From an uncultured Actinoplanes sp. (GTDB lineage: Bacteria; Actinomycetota; Actinomycetes; Mycobacteriales; Micromonosporaceae), in NCBI GenBank assembly GCA_934667465.1, contig CAKUMG010000092.1:1-11716 (forward strand): a DNA stretch of 11,716 nucleotides. Reading direction: 5' to 3'. The translations under genes and the position numbers were made by a program. The notes under the pieces were generated by a model. That model saw only the letters and a list, made by a program, of their open reading frames with translations, did no database searches and was not told where the DNA came from. Shown here piece by piece: positions 5,414-11,716 of the stretch (the first letter of the stretch is position 1; every line of letters begins with the position of its first letter).

Positions 5414-6526
5414 GTGAGTGCAGCCGACTTCCCTGACCAGCTCAAGGCGCTCGACGCCACCCTGCGCAACATCGAGAACGTGCTCGACCTCGACAAGCTG
5501 CGCCGGGACCGCGCGGAGCTCGAGGAGCAGGCCTCCGCCCCCGACCTCTGGGACGACCAGGCGCGGGCCCAGGAGGTCAACTCCCGGCTGTCGTACGTCG
5601 CCGGTGAGATCACGAAGATGGAGAAGCTCCGCGGCCGCCTGGACGACGCGGGCCTGCTGCTGGAGATGGCGGAGGCCGAGGGCGACGCCGGTTCGGTCGA
5701 CGAGGTCGGCGCCGAGCTCGTGAAGCTGCACAAGGCCATCGATGACATGGAGGTCCGCACCCTCCTCTCCGGCGAATACGACTCCCGTGAGGCCGTCGTG
5801 GCCATCCGGGCCGGTGCCGGCGGCGTCGACGCGGCGGACTTCGCCGAGACGCTGCTCCGGATGTACCTGCGCTGGGCGGAGCGGCACGGCTACCCCACCG
5901 AGGTCTACGACACGTCGTACGCGGAGGAGGCGGGCCTCAAGTCCGCGACGTTCGCGGTCAAGGTCCCGTACGCGTTCGGCACCCTCAGCGTCGAGTCCGG
6001 CACCCACCGGCTGGTCCGGATCAGCCCCTTCGACAACCAGGGCCGCCGCCAGACGAGCTTCGCCAGTGTCGAGGTGCTGCCGTTCGTCGAACAGACCGAC
6101 CACATCGACATCCCGGACAACGAGCTGCGCATCGACGTCTACCGTTCGTCAGGTCCCGGTGGACAGAGCGTCAACACGACCGACTCGGCGGTGCGGCTGA
6201 CGCACATTCCGACCGGCATCGTCGTGACCTGCCAGAACGAGAAGTCGCAGCTGCAGAACAAGGCTTCCGCGCTGCGCGTGCTCCAGGCCCGCCTGCTCGA
6301 GCGCAAGCGCCAGGAGGATGAGGCCAAGATGGCCGGCCTCAAGCAGGACACCACCGGTTCGTGGGGTGACCAGATGCGGTCGTACGTCCTGCACCCGTAC
6401 CAGATGGTGAAGGATCTGCGTACCGAGGAGGAGACGGGCAATCCGTCCTCCGTCTTCGACGGCGAGATCGACGATTTCATTCAGGCGGGCATCCGCTGGC
6501 GCAAACAGTCCCAGCTCACCAGCTAG
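5414..6526 (+). CDS. prfB: Peptide chain release factor 2
   Basis: RF2 is 370 residues here. It recognises UGA and UAA stop codons and triggers peptide release on the ribosome. The N-terminal helical domain (1 to about 110) is followed by the codon-recognition domain with the RF2-specific SPF tripeptide at 204-206 ([15 protein letters not shown]). The peptidyl-transferase-centre motif GGQ lies at 249-251 within [20 protein letters not shown]. The C-terminus, [15 protein letters not shown], is intact. In Escherichia coli the gene carries a programmed +1 frameshift near codon 26. Here the equivalent region ([19 protein letters not shown]) is continuous, with no in-frame UGA or slippery CUU UGA, as is usual in actinobacteria. 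GTG 5414 is the start and is probably leaderless. Two tandem hairpins lie downstream before ftsE. Confidence 0.97.
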   Translation: MSAADFPDQLKALDATLRNIENVLDLDKLRRDRAELEEQASAPDLWDDQARAQEVNSRLSYVAGEITKMEKLRGRLDDAGLLLEMAEAEGDAGSVDEVGAELVKLHKAIDDMEVRTLLSGEYDSREAVVAIRAGAGGVDAADFAETLLRMYLRWAERHGYPTEVYDTSYAEEAGLKSATFAVKVPYAFGTLSVESGTHRLVRISPFDNQGRRQTSFASVEVLPFVEQTDHIDIPDNELRIDVYRSSGPGGQSVNTTDSAVRLTHIPTGIVVTCQNEKSQLQNKASALRVLQARLLERKRQEDEAKMAGLKQDTTGSWGDQMRSYVLHPYQMVKDLRTEEETGNPSSVFDGEIDDFIQAGIRWRKQSQLTS

Positions 6527-6530
6527 CCCC

Positions 6531-6567
6531 GCCTGCGGTTTCGGTCGTCCGGCCGCCGACCGCAGGC
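6531..6567 (+). terminator. First hairpin after prfB
   Basis: GCCTGCGGT (6531-6539) pairs perfectly with ACCGCAGGC (6559-6567), a 9-bp stem with a 19-nt loop, starting 5 nt after the prfB stop. There is no T-run, so this is a likely but unproven terminator. Confidence 0.55.
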
Positions 6568-6568
6568 C

Positions 6569-6593
6569 GACGGCCCCCCGGCGGTGGGCCGTC
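6569..6593 (+). terminator. Second tandem hairpin after prfB
   Basis: GACGGCCC (6569-6576) and GGGCCGTC (6586-6593) form an 8-bp stem with a 9-nt loop, two bases beyond the first hairpin. Tandem GC hairpins without T-runs are common at the ends of actinobacterial transcription units. Confidence 0.45.
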
Positions 6594-6701
6594 CGGCCGG
6601 GTGGGAAGCGACCGGGCGGGGGAGACCCGGCGGGGCCGCCCCGCAGTCACCCTCCGGTGTCGGTGAGTGGCTGTCGACACGCCGCCCCAACGATGCGTCA
6701 G

Positions 6702-6715
6702 ACGGTGCACACCGT
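6702..6715. promoter_or_regulatory. 6-2-6 inverted repeat upstream of ftsE
   Basis: ACGGTG-CA-CACCGT is a perfect inverted repeat about 60 bp upstream of the ftsE -35. It could be an upstream operator. Nothing else in the 283-bp prfB-ftsE gap identifies a regulator. Confidence 0.25.
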
Positions 6716-6773
6716 GCGTCGAGCAGCGCGGCAATCGTGGTCGCCGGTGTGCAAAAGACGGTGACCGCCGGGC

Positions 6774-6801
6774 TTGGCGAATTCGTTACACCGCGTAGAC
6801 T
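6774..6801 (+). promoter_or_regulatory. ftsE promoter, probably leaderless
   Basis: TTGGCG (6774-6779), a 16-nt spacer and TAGACT (6796-6801) make a good principal-sigma promoter. The -10 ends 8 nt before GTG 6810, and the intervening CTCCACCC has no Shine-Dalgarno. This is the best-supported promoter in the window because both hexamers and their spacing fit. Confidence 0.65.
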
Positions 6802-6809
6802 CTCCACCC

Positions 6810-7490
<681 letters not shown>

Positions 7491-7587
7491 CACCGGGCTC
7501 CACCCACGCACGGAGGATCGCCCACCGGACCGGTGAGCGAACCTCAATCCCCGAGCAACGAACGCGGAGTCCCGGAAGGAACCCCCG

Positions 7588-8463
7588 ATGCGTTTCAAGT
7601 ACGTCCTCAACGAGGTGCTGGTCGGTCTGTGGCGCAACGTCACGATGACCATCGCCATGATCATCACCATGTCGGTGTCGCTCACCATGCTCGGCGCCAG
7701 CGTGCTGATGTACATGCAGGTCGACCAGATGGAGGAGTATTACTACGGGTCGATCGAGGTCTCGGTCTTCCTGCGCGAGGACGTGACGGACGCACAGCGC
7801 GCCGCGATCAACCAGGCGATCGAGCAGAGCACCCTCGTCTCCGAGAAGGAGTACGAGAGCCGGGAAGACGCGTTCAAGAAGTTCCAGGAGCTGTGGGCCG
7901 ACTCGCCGGACTTCGTGAAGTCGGTCCGCCCGGACGCGCTGCCGGAGTCCTACCGGGTCAAGCTCTCCGACCCGACGAAATACCAGACGTTCGTCGACGG
8001 CATCAAGGACCAGGCCGGCATTCAGACGATCGTCGACCAGCGCGAGCTGCTCGACAAGGTGTTCAACATCTTCAACTCGATCCAGCTCTTCGCCCTGGTC
8101 GTGGCCGCCTTCATGGCCCTCGCGGCGCTGTTGCTGGTCGGCAACACGATCCAGGTCGCGGCGTACAGCAAGCGCCGTGAGGTCGCGGTCATGAAGCTCG
8201 TCGGCGCGTCCAACTGGTTCATCCAGGCGCCGTTCGTGCTCGAGGCGGTGGTGGCCGGCCTGATCGGCGCGATCCTCGGCTTCGTGTTCCTGTTCGTCAG
8301 CAAGGTGGTGCTGCTCGACGGCCGGCTCGAGGCGCTCACCAACGTGCTGACCCCCATTCCGACCAGCAACGTCTGGCTGATGCTGCCGCTGCTCGCCGGC
8401 GTCGGCGCGGGTGTCAGCGCCATCACCGGCTGGGTCACCCTGCGCTTCTACCTCAAGGTCTGA
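7588..8463 (+). CDS. ftsX: Cell-division membrane protein FtsX
   Basis: FtsX is 291 residues long. It has a short cytoplasmic N-terminus (MRFKYVLNEVLVGLWRN), TM1 at about 18-43, a large extracytoplasmic domain at about 44-165 that binds the partner hydrolase or its coiled coil, then TM2 (about 166-190), TM3 (about 217-241) and TM4 (about 260-285). The cytoplasmic stretch YSKRREVAVMKLVGASNWFIQAPFVLEA is the characteristic coupling motif that contacts FtsE. ATG 7588 is preceded by GGAAGGAA, about 7 nt from the start, a clear Shine-Dalgarno that suits an internal operon gene. With FtsE it forms the type VII ABC complex (MacB-like fold family). A strong terminator follows, so the adjacent M23 peptidase must be transcribed separately. 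Confidence 0.96.
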   Translation: MRFKYVLNEVLVGLWRNVTMTIAMIITMSVSLTMLGASVLMYMQVDQMEEYYYGSIEVSVFLREDVTDAQRAAINQAIEQSTLVSEKEYESREDAFKKFQELWADSPDFVKSVRPDALPESYRVKLSDPTKYQTFVDGIKDQAGIQTIVDQRELLDKVFNIFNSIQLFALVVAAFMALAALLLVGNTIQVAAYSKRREVAVMKLVGASNWFIQAPFVLEAVVAGLIGAILGFVFLFVSKVVLLDGRLEALTNVLTPIPTSNVWLMLPLLAGVGAGVSAITGWVTLRFYLKV

Positions 8464-8476
8464 GCGAATCACCCGT

Positions 8477-8515
8477 CGAACGCCGCGCCTCCCTTCCCGG
8501 GAGGCGCGGCGTTCG
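8477..8515 (+). terminator. Strong intrinsic-type terminator after ftsX
   Basis: CGAACGCCGCGCCTCCC (8477-8493), loop TTCCC and the perfect complement at 8499-8515 make a 17-bp uninterrupted stem. The downstream sequence is only mildly T-rich. It begins 13 nt after the ftsX stop and is the longest perfect stem in the window. Confidence 0.85.
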
Positions 8516-8558
8516 TGGGTTGTGGGCGGTTTCGCCGGATAGTCCCGGAGAGTCGGAG

Positions 8559-8564
8559 TATGGT
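8559..8564 (+). promoter_or_regulatory. Candidate -10 of a leaderless promoter for the M23 peptidase gene
   Basis: TATGGT ends 8 nt before GTG 8573, the same spacing as at prfB and ftsE, with no Shine-Dalgarno. No good -35 hexamer is seen 16-18 nt upstream. The preceding terminator makes a promoter in this 57-bp gap necessary. Confidence 0.45.
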
Positions 8565-8572
8565 GACTCTCC

Positions 8573-9829
8573 GTGGGGTCACCTCGTCGCCGACACAGCC
8601 GGTTCCGTGCCGCACTGGCCTACTGTCTGAGCGTGTGCTGCCTGACGGCGGTCGCGCTGGCAGCGCCCGGTGCCGCGTCCGCGGACCCGTCGCCCGGCGA
8701 TGCGCGCCGCGCGAGCAAGGCGGTCGACCGGGCCGAGGCGATTCTCGAGGACGCTACCGTCACAGCCCGTAACGCCGCGCGCCGGTTGGAGGCGGCCACC
8801 GCCGCCCTGCCCGCGGCGCGCGAGAAGGTGGCGGTCTCCCGGGGCGTGGTCGTGGCCGCCTCCGTGCAGGCCTCCACGGCCCGCCGCAAGGCCGATGCGG
8901 CCCGCGCCGCGTACGAGAAGACCGCCAAAGCCTTCGGTGACGCCCAGAGCGAGGTGGACCGCGGCCGTGACCGGGTCGACGAGATCGCGGCGGCCAGCTA
9001 CGTGGGTGGCAACTTCGCCACGGTCAACGTCCTGGTCGGCGCGCAGGGGCCGCGGGACGCGATGGACCGGCTCGGGCTCGTGGGGCAGGTCATGCGGAGC
9101 CAGCAGGACGACATCGACGAGCTGATGGGAGCGCGCCGCGCCGCGCGTACGGCCCAGGACAAGGCGGGCCTGGCCCGGCGCACCGCGGAGGAGGCCGAGC
9201 GGGAGGCCGCGGACAAGCTGCGGGCCGCGAAGGATGCGCAGGCAGCCGCCGTCCGGGCCCGGCAGGCCGTGATCGACCTCGCCGAGAGCCGTGCGGAGGC
9301 CCTGCGGGTCGCGCGCTCGCAGCGCACCGCTGTCCTCGCGAAGTACGAGGAGGCCAAGGCGCAGGAGGCGCGCATCCAGGACGCCCTGCGCGGCTGGGAC
9401 GAGCGCAACGGCACGGTCAGCTCGTATGCGGGCGGCGACCTGCTGATGCCCGTGCACGGCTGGAAGACGAGCGACTTCGGCTCCCGCTACGACCCGTACT
9501 ACCACGTGTGGCAGCTGCACGCCGGCACGGACATCGCGGCGGCGGGCGGCACCCCGATCTATGCGGCGGCCTCCGGGCGGGTGATCCAGGCCGGATGGGC
9601 GGGCGGCTACGGCAACTACACGTGCGTCAGCCACGGCTCGGGCTTCTCCACCTGCTACGGCCACCAGTCGAAGATCCTGGTCGGCACGGGGGAGTACGTC
9701 CGCCGCGGCGAGCTGATCGGCCGGGTCGGCACCACCGGCGCCTCGACCGGGTACCACCTGCATTTCGAGACGCGGCTGCACGGCGTACCGAAGAATCCCT
9801 TGAATTATCTGCCGTCGTGCCTCTGCTGA
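8573..9829 (+). CDS. Secreted coiled-coil M23 peptidase, likely FtsEX-associated cell-wall hydrolase
   Basis: This is a 418-residue exported protein. The signal peptide has n-region RRRHSRFR, a hydrophobic core at about 13-31 and probable cleavage after ASA (38). Residues about 44-275 are Ala/Arg/Glu-rich helix forming two coiled-coil stretches, interrupted by [20 protein letters not shown] (141-160) as in PcsB-type coiled-coil proteins. Residues about 285-412 are an LytM/M23 metalloendopeptidase domain with zinc/catalytic residues H316 and D320 (HAGTD), H364, and H395/H397 (HLH), so it should be active. C351 and C361 could form a disulfide. M23 enzymes cut peptide cross-links of peptidoglycan. 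Its place after ftsEX, together with coiled coil plus peptidase, matches the EnvC/PcsB/RipC logic of hydrolases activated by FtsEX (inference). The start GTG 8573 is supported by the signal peptide and the -10 spacing. Confidence 0.92.
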   Translation: MGSPRRRHSRFRAALAYCLSVCCLTAVALAAPGAASADPSPGDARRASKAVDRAEAILEDATVTARNAARRLEAATAALPAAREKVAVSRGVVVAASVQASTARRKADAARAAYEKTAKAFGDAQSEVDRGRDRVDEIAAASYVGGNFATVNVLVGAQGPRDAMDRLGLVGQVMRSQQDDIDELMGARRAARTAQDKAGLARRTAEEAEREAADKLRAAKDAQAAAVRARQAVIDLAESRAEALRVARSQRTAVLAKYEEAKAQEARIQDALRGWDERNGTVSSYAGGDLLMPVHGWKTSDFGSRYDPYYHVWQLHAGTDIAAAGGTPIYAAASGRVIQAGWAGGYGNYTCVSHGSGFSTCYGHQSKILVGTGEYVRRGELIGRVGTTGASTGYHLHFETRLHGVPKNPLNYLPSCLC

Positions 9830-9838
9830 GCCGCGCGA

Positions 9839-9844
9839 TAGGAT
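9839..9844 (+). promoter_or_regulatory. Possible -10 element upstream of smpB
   Basis: TAGGAT is a typical actinobacterial -10. It lies just before the hairpin at 9845-9874. Transcription would start near 9851, inside the first arm, giving a roughly 43-nt smpB leader. No good -35 is visible. Confidence 0.25.
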
Positions 9845-9874
9845 GAAAGGGTCCGGCCTCCGCCGGACCCTTTC
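9845..9874 (+). terminator. Hairpin terminator between the M23 gene and smpB
   Basis: GAAAGGGTCCGGC (9845-9857), loop CTCC and GCCGGACCCTTTC (9862-9874) form a perfect 13-bp stem with A/T pairs at its base, followed by TGTGTC. It starts 16 nt after the peptidase stop and ends 20 nt before ATG of smpB. It therefore ends the upstream unit or acts as an attenuator for read-through into smpB. Confidence 0.75.
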
Positions 9875-9893
9875 TGTGTCTGGAGGGTTGACG

Positions 9894-10370
9894 ATGCCGC
9901 GCGAACAGGGGCGCAAGGTCGTGGCCTCGAACCGCAAGGCTCGCCACGACTACTCGATCCTCGACACCTACGAAGCGGGCATGCAGCTGACCGGCACCGA
10001 GGTCAAGTCGCTGCGCATGGGCCGGGCGTCGCTGGTCGACGCGTTCGGGCACGAGAACCAGGGCGAGATCTTCCTGCACGGGATGCACATCCCCGAGTAC
10101 ACGCAGGGCACCTGGACCAACCACGAGCCGCGCCGCACCCGCAAGCTTCTCCTGCACCGCGAGGAGATCGCGAAGATGATGGGCAAGCTGCGCGACGACG
10201 GTGTGACGCTGGTTCCGCTGCAGGTCTACTTCGAGAACGGGTACGCGAAGGTCGAGATCGGCCTGGCCAAGGGCAAGAAGGCGTACGACAAGCGGCACGA
10301 CCTCGCCACCAGGGACGCCAACAAGGAGATCCAGAAGGCGCTGGGCCGCCGGAGCAAGGGCCGGGACTGA
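9894..10370 (+). CDS. smpB: SsrA-binding protein SmpB
   Basis: SmpB is 158 residues, the standard size. It binds the tRNA-like domain of tmRNA, mimics the missing anticodon arm and delivers tmRNA to stalled ribosomes for trans-translation. Family signatures are [29 protein letters not shown] (about 14-42), the oligonucleotide-binding barrel with [18 protein letters not shown] and [13 protein letters not shown], and the basic C-terminal tail [22 protein letters not shown], which enters the mRNA channel. ATG 9894 is chosen because GGAGGG lies 6 nt upstream and the family begins here. An in-frame ATG at 9843 would translate through the terminator hairpin and adds 17 unconserved residues. The RNA partner ssrA is encoded 0.8 kb downstream on the same strand. 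Confidence 0.97.
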   Translation: MPREQGRKVVASNRKARHDYSILDTYEAGMQLTGTEVKSLRMGRASLVDAFGHENQGEIFLHGMHIPEYTQGTWTNHEPRRTRKLLLHREEIAKMMGKLRDDGVTLVPLQVYFENGYAKVEIGLAKGKKAYDKRHDLATRDANKEIQKALGRRSKGRD

Positions 10371-10443
10371 CAGGTAACCTCGCCGCGGTTCCATTGAGGT
10401 CTGTGGCTCCCGCCCCCTCACTCTTGCGCCGAAGGGATCGCCG

Positions 10444-11145
10444 TTGAGCGGCAAGCCGAAAGTGATTCGCCTCCGCCTGCCTCGTTACACCCTGATCGTC
10501 GCGGCGGCGACGCTGCTTGTGACCATGGTCGCCTGGGTCGCGGTCCGCAGCGTCGGACCCACCAAGGAGCAGACGCCGACGATCGTTGTGCCGAAGACCA
10601 CATCATCGGTTGTTCCCGCCGCGGCGGTGGGCGCCTCCCTCGCCGCGGTCCCCCCGTCGACGTCGGTCTCCCTGGCGGCGGCCGCGAGCGAGGCGTCCCT
10701 GTCACCCTCGGCCTCCCCGTCGGCAACCCCCTCGCGCTCGGCCTCCGCGACCCCGTCGCCGGCCGCCCCCTCGTCGGCCGCCCCGTCGCGCACCCCGGTC
10801 ACCCCGTCGTCGCCCGCGCCCGCCCCCGCGCGTGCCGTCCTGGACGCCCAGTACTCGACCGGGGCCAGCTGGGACCGTGGCTTCATCGGCGGGGTCCGGG
10901 TGACCAACGAAGGCACCACGACGGCCGACTGGACCGTCAAGGTGACCTTCCCCGCCACCGCCGGCGTCGAAGTGACCGGCGCCTGGAACGCCCGCCTCGG
11001 CGGTTCCGGCAACTCCGTGACCTTCTCGGGCGGACCGCTGGCGCCGGGCGCGTCGGCGTCGTTCGGGTTCACCGCCGACAAGGACACGAAGCGCCGGGTG
11101 AGCCCGTCCTCCTGCACCGTCACGGGTACCCCCATACCGGAATGA
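10444..11145 (+). CDS. Membrane-anchored protein with linker and degenerate CBM2-like domain
   Basis: This is a 233-residue protein read from TTG 10444, with AAGGG about 7 nt upstream. One hydrophobic segment at about 15-36 (TLIVAAATLLVTMVAWVAV) follows a basic N-terminus, giving an uncleaved anchor or signal peptide. Residues about 50-130 form an Ala/Ser/Pro/Thr linker. Residues about 131-230 look like a family 2 carbohydrate-binding module (ASWDRGFIGGVRVTNEGTTTADWTVKVTFP, GAWNARL, LAPGASASFGF). W143, W163 and W181 are present. The third surface Trp that canonical cellulose-binding members have before the LAPG turn is absent (SGGPLAPG). The N-terminal Cys of the usual disulfide is Leu133, leaving C224 alone. 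Cellulose binding is therefore doubtful, and no catalytic domain is present. It sits between smpB and ssrA, an unrelated context. Confidence 0.8.
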   Translation: MSGKPKVIRLRLPRYTLIVAAATLLVTMVAWVAVRSVGPTKEQTPTIVVPKTTSSVVPAAAVGASLAAVPPSTSVSLAAAASEASLSPSASPSATPSRSASATPSPAAPSSAAPSRTPVTPSSPAPAPARAVLDAQYSTGASWDRGFIGGVRVTNEGTTTADWTVKVTFPATAGVEVTGAWNARLGGSGNSVTFSGGPLAPGASASFGFTADKDTKRRVSPSSCTVTGTPIPE

Positions 11146-11170
11146 ACTTTCCCGGGGGACGCGTTAGTCT
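11142..11170 (+). promoter_or_regulatory. Candidate ssrA promoter
   Basis: ATGAAC (11142-11147), a 17-nt spacer and TAGTCT (11165-11170) would start transcription near 11177. That is about 30 nt before the mature tmRNA 5' end and would need RNase P processing. The -10 is good and the -35 weak. The -35 overlaps the stop codon of the CBM2-like gene (11143-11145). Confidence 0.5.
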
Positions 11171-11206
11171 TGTAGCAGCCACCGCGGTACACGCGGCGGC
11201 CTACGA

Positions 11207-11579
11207 GGGGGTGACTGGTTTCGACTTCGTACGTGGAGACAGGGGAAGCGAGCCGAGGAAGCCGACGTCGTCTCGAGAATCGGTCGTCGGAAACCAATAA
11301 GCGCCGATAACAAGCGCTCTTCGTTCGCTCTCGCCGCCTGAGGCGAGTAGCGAACGTGTCGGACTGAGCACACCTCCGGCTCAGAACTCCGGCATCAGCT
11401 AGGAGGTTGGCCAACAGGTCCCGGTCGCGGGGACCTTGCGGCGAGATCAATCAGCGACTGGGCCCGTCACACCAACTTGCTCACGTGAGCGGTGGGGCCG
11501 AGTAGAGACATAGTGAGCTGCGCTCGGAGAAGCCCTGACAAAACAACGAAGGACCCGGGTTCGATTCCCGGCACCTCCA
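11207..11579 (+). ncRNA. ssrA: Transfer-messenger RNA (tmRNA)
   Basis: The 5' end GGGGGTG (11207-11213) pairs with CACCTCC (11572-11578) to close the tRNA-like acceptor stem, and the conserved GACTGGTTTCGACTT follows. The tag frame opens at GCC 11303 after AATAAGC and reads ADNKRSSFALAA, then TGA 11339-11341. The stop lies inside hairpin CGTTCGCT/AGCGAACG (11322-11329 and 11349-11356). A clear H-type pseudoknot follows: CTGAGC/GCTCAG (11364-11369 and 11379-11384) interleaved with ACCTCC/GGAGGT (11372-11377 and 11402-11407). The T-arm GGGTTCGATTCCCG is intact. The bases after the discriminator A11579 read CAG, so CCA is not encoded and must be added. The RNA is a one-piece molecule; it rescues stalled ribosomes with SmpB and tags products for ClpXP-type proteolysis through the terminal LAA. 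Confidence 0.96.
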
Positions 11580-11587
11580 CAGCCTGG

Positions 11588-11637
11588 CAGCCCCCTGTTC
11601 GCGGAAAGCGCGAACCGGGGGCTGTTTCGGTATTTTG
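11588..11637 (+). terminator. ssrA terminator
   Basis: CAGCCCCC (11588-11595) pairs with GGGGGCTG (11617-11624) and GTTCGCG (11597-11603) with CGCGAAC (11609-11615), around one mismatch and a 5-nt loop. TTTCGGTATTTTG follows. The 15 pairs with a T-rich tail make this the most classical rho-independent terminator in the window. Confidence 0.88.
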
Positions 11638-11638
11638 C

Positions 11639-11659
11639 TCCGGGGGCCGAGCCCCCGGA
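11639..11659. terminator. Second hairpin downstream of ssrA
   Basis: TCCGGGGGC (11639-11647), loop CGA and GCCCCCGGA (11651-11659) form a 9-bp perfect stem directly behind the ssrA terminator. It could back up termination or serve a convergent gene beyond the right edge. The remaining bases to 11716 show no gene I can support. Confidence 0.5.
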
Positions 11660-11716
11660 CGCCCCGCGGTGCGGTGGGCGCGGTGCGCGGGATGGTTGCG
11701 GTCACCCCTCCCGTGG

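Noticed and set aside
5414..5520. Programmed +1 frameshift in prfB
   Set aside because: The region equivalent to the Escherichia coli frameshift site has no in-frame UGA and no CUU UGA; the frame is continuous from GTG to stop.
6774..6809. TTG start for ftsE at 6774
   Set aside because: It coincides with the -35 hexamer of the ftsE promoter and adds residues before the usual FtsE N-terminus.
9843..9893. Upstream ATG start for smpB adding 17 residues
   Set aside because: It would translate the terminator hairpin, has no Shine-Dalgarno and is not conserved in the family; ATG 9894 has GGAGGG 6 nt upstream.
8579..9937. 452-residue minus-strand open frame
   Set aside because: It is antisense to the M23 peptidase gene, Arg/Leu/Val-rich with no domain, while the plus frame has a signal peptide and intact catalytic motifs.
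11481..11705. Minus-strand open frame containing CRESNPGPS
   Set aside because: This is the well-known artefact produced by translating the antisense of a tRNA-like T-arm and 3' end; here it covers the tmRNA 3' domain and its terminator.

Overview
The window is high-GC actinobacterial chromosome. The third-position GC bias, an Rv3235-family protein, a DUF6912-family protein, frequent GTG/TTG starts, apparently leaderless promoters and a tmRNA whose tag ends in FALAA all point to Actinobacteria. The gene set looks like Micromonosporaceae (Actinoplanes/Micromonospora-like); that family-level placement is inference from gene content, not from an alignment.

Left part (1-2100): the 3' end of an unrecognised plus-strand gene runs in from the left edge. 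It faces three minus-strand genes: an Lrp/AsnC-type regulator, a small excisionase-like helix-turn-helix protein and an Rv3235-family protein. A short GC-rich 13-bp tandem repeat abuts the stop codon of the last of these. A single perfect DnaA-box 9-mer lies between the helix-turn-helix gene and the Rv3235-family gene.

Middle (2100-5400): a rhodanese-fold protein is divergent from the Lrp regulator and is followed by a DUF6912-family gene, probably in one operon. This pair converges on an approximately 8-TM membrane protein with a disordered acidic tail. The two stop codons lie inside the two arms of one 7-bp hairpin. A 442-bp intergenic region rich in dyads follows, then a PadR-family regulator closed by a hairpin.

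Right part (5400-11716): conserved housekeeping genes. They are prfB (release factor 2, no frameshift), ftsE and ftsX (divisome ABC-like complex), a secreted coiled-coil M23 peptidase that is the likely FtsEX-activated cell-wall hydrolase (EnvC/PcsB-like role), smpB, a membrane-anchored CBM2-like protein, and ssrA (tmRNA). PrfB, SmpB and ssrA belong to translation termination and ribosome rescue. FtsE, FtsX and the peptidase form a plausible septal peptidoglycan hydrolysis module, but a strong 17-bp-stem terminator separates ftsX from the peptidase gene.

A recurring theme is that genes at the head of transcription units (Lrp, rhodanese, membrane protein, prfB, ftsE, M23 peptidase) each have a TANNNT -10-like hexamer 6-8 nt before the start codon and no Shine-Dalgarno. 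Internal or late genes (DUF6912, HTH, ftsX, smpB, CBM2 gene) have a visible Shine-Dalgarno. I found no CRISPR, insertion sequence, prophage or defence system. The window is mostly core genome, and the most unusual items are the degenerate CBM2-like protein between smpB and ssrA and the extended rhodanese loop.
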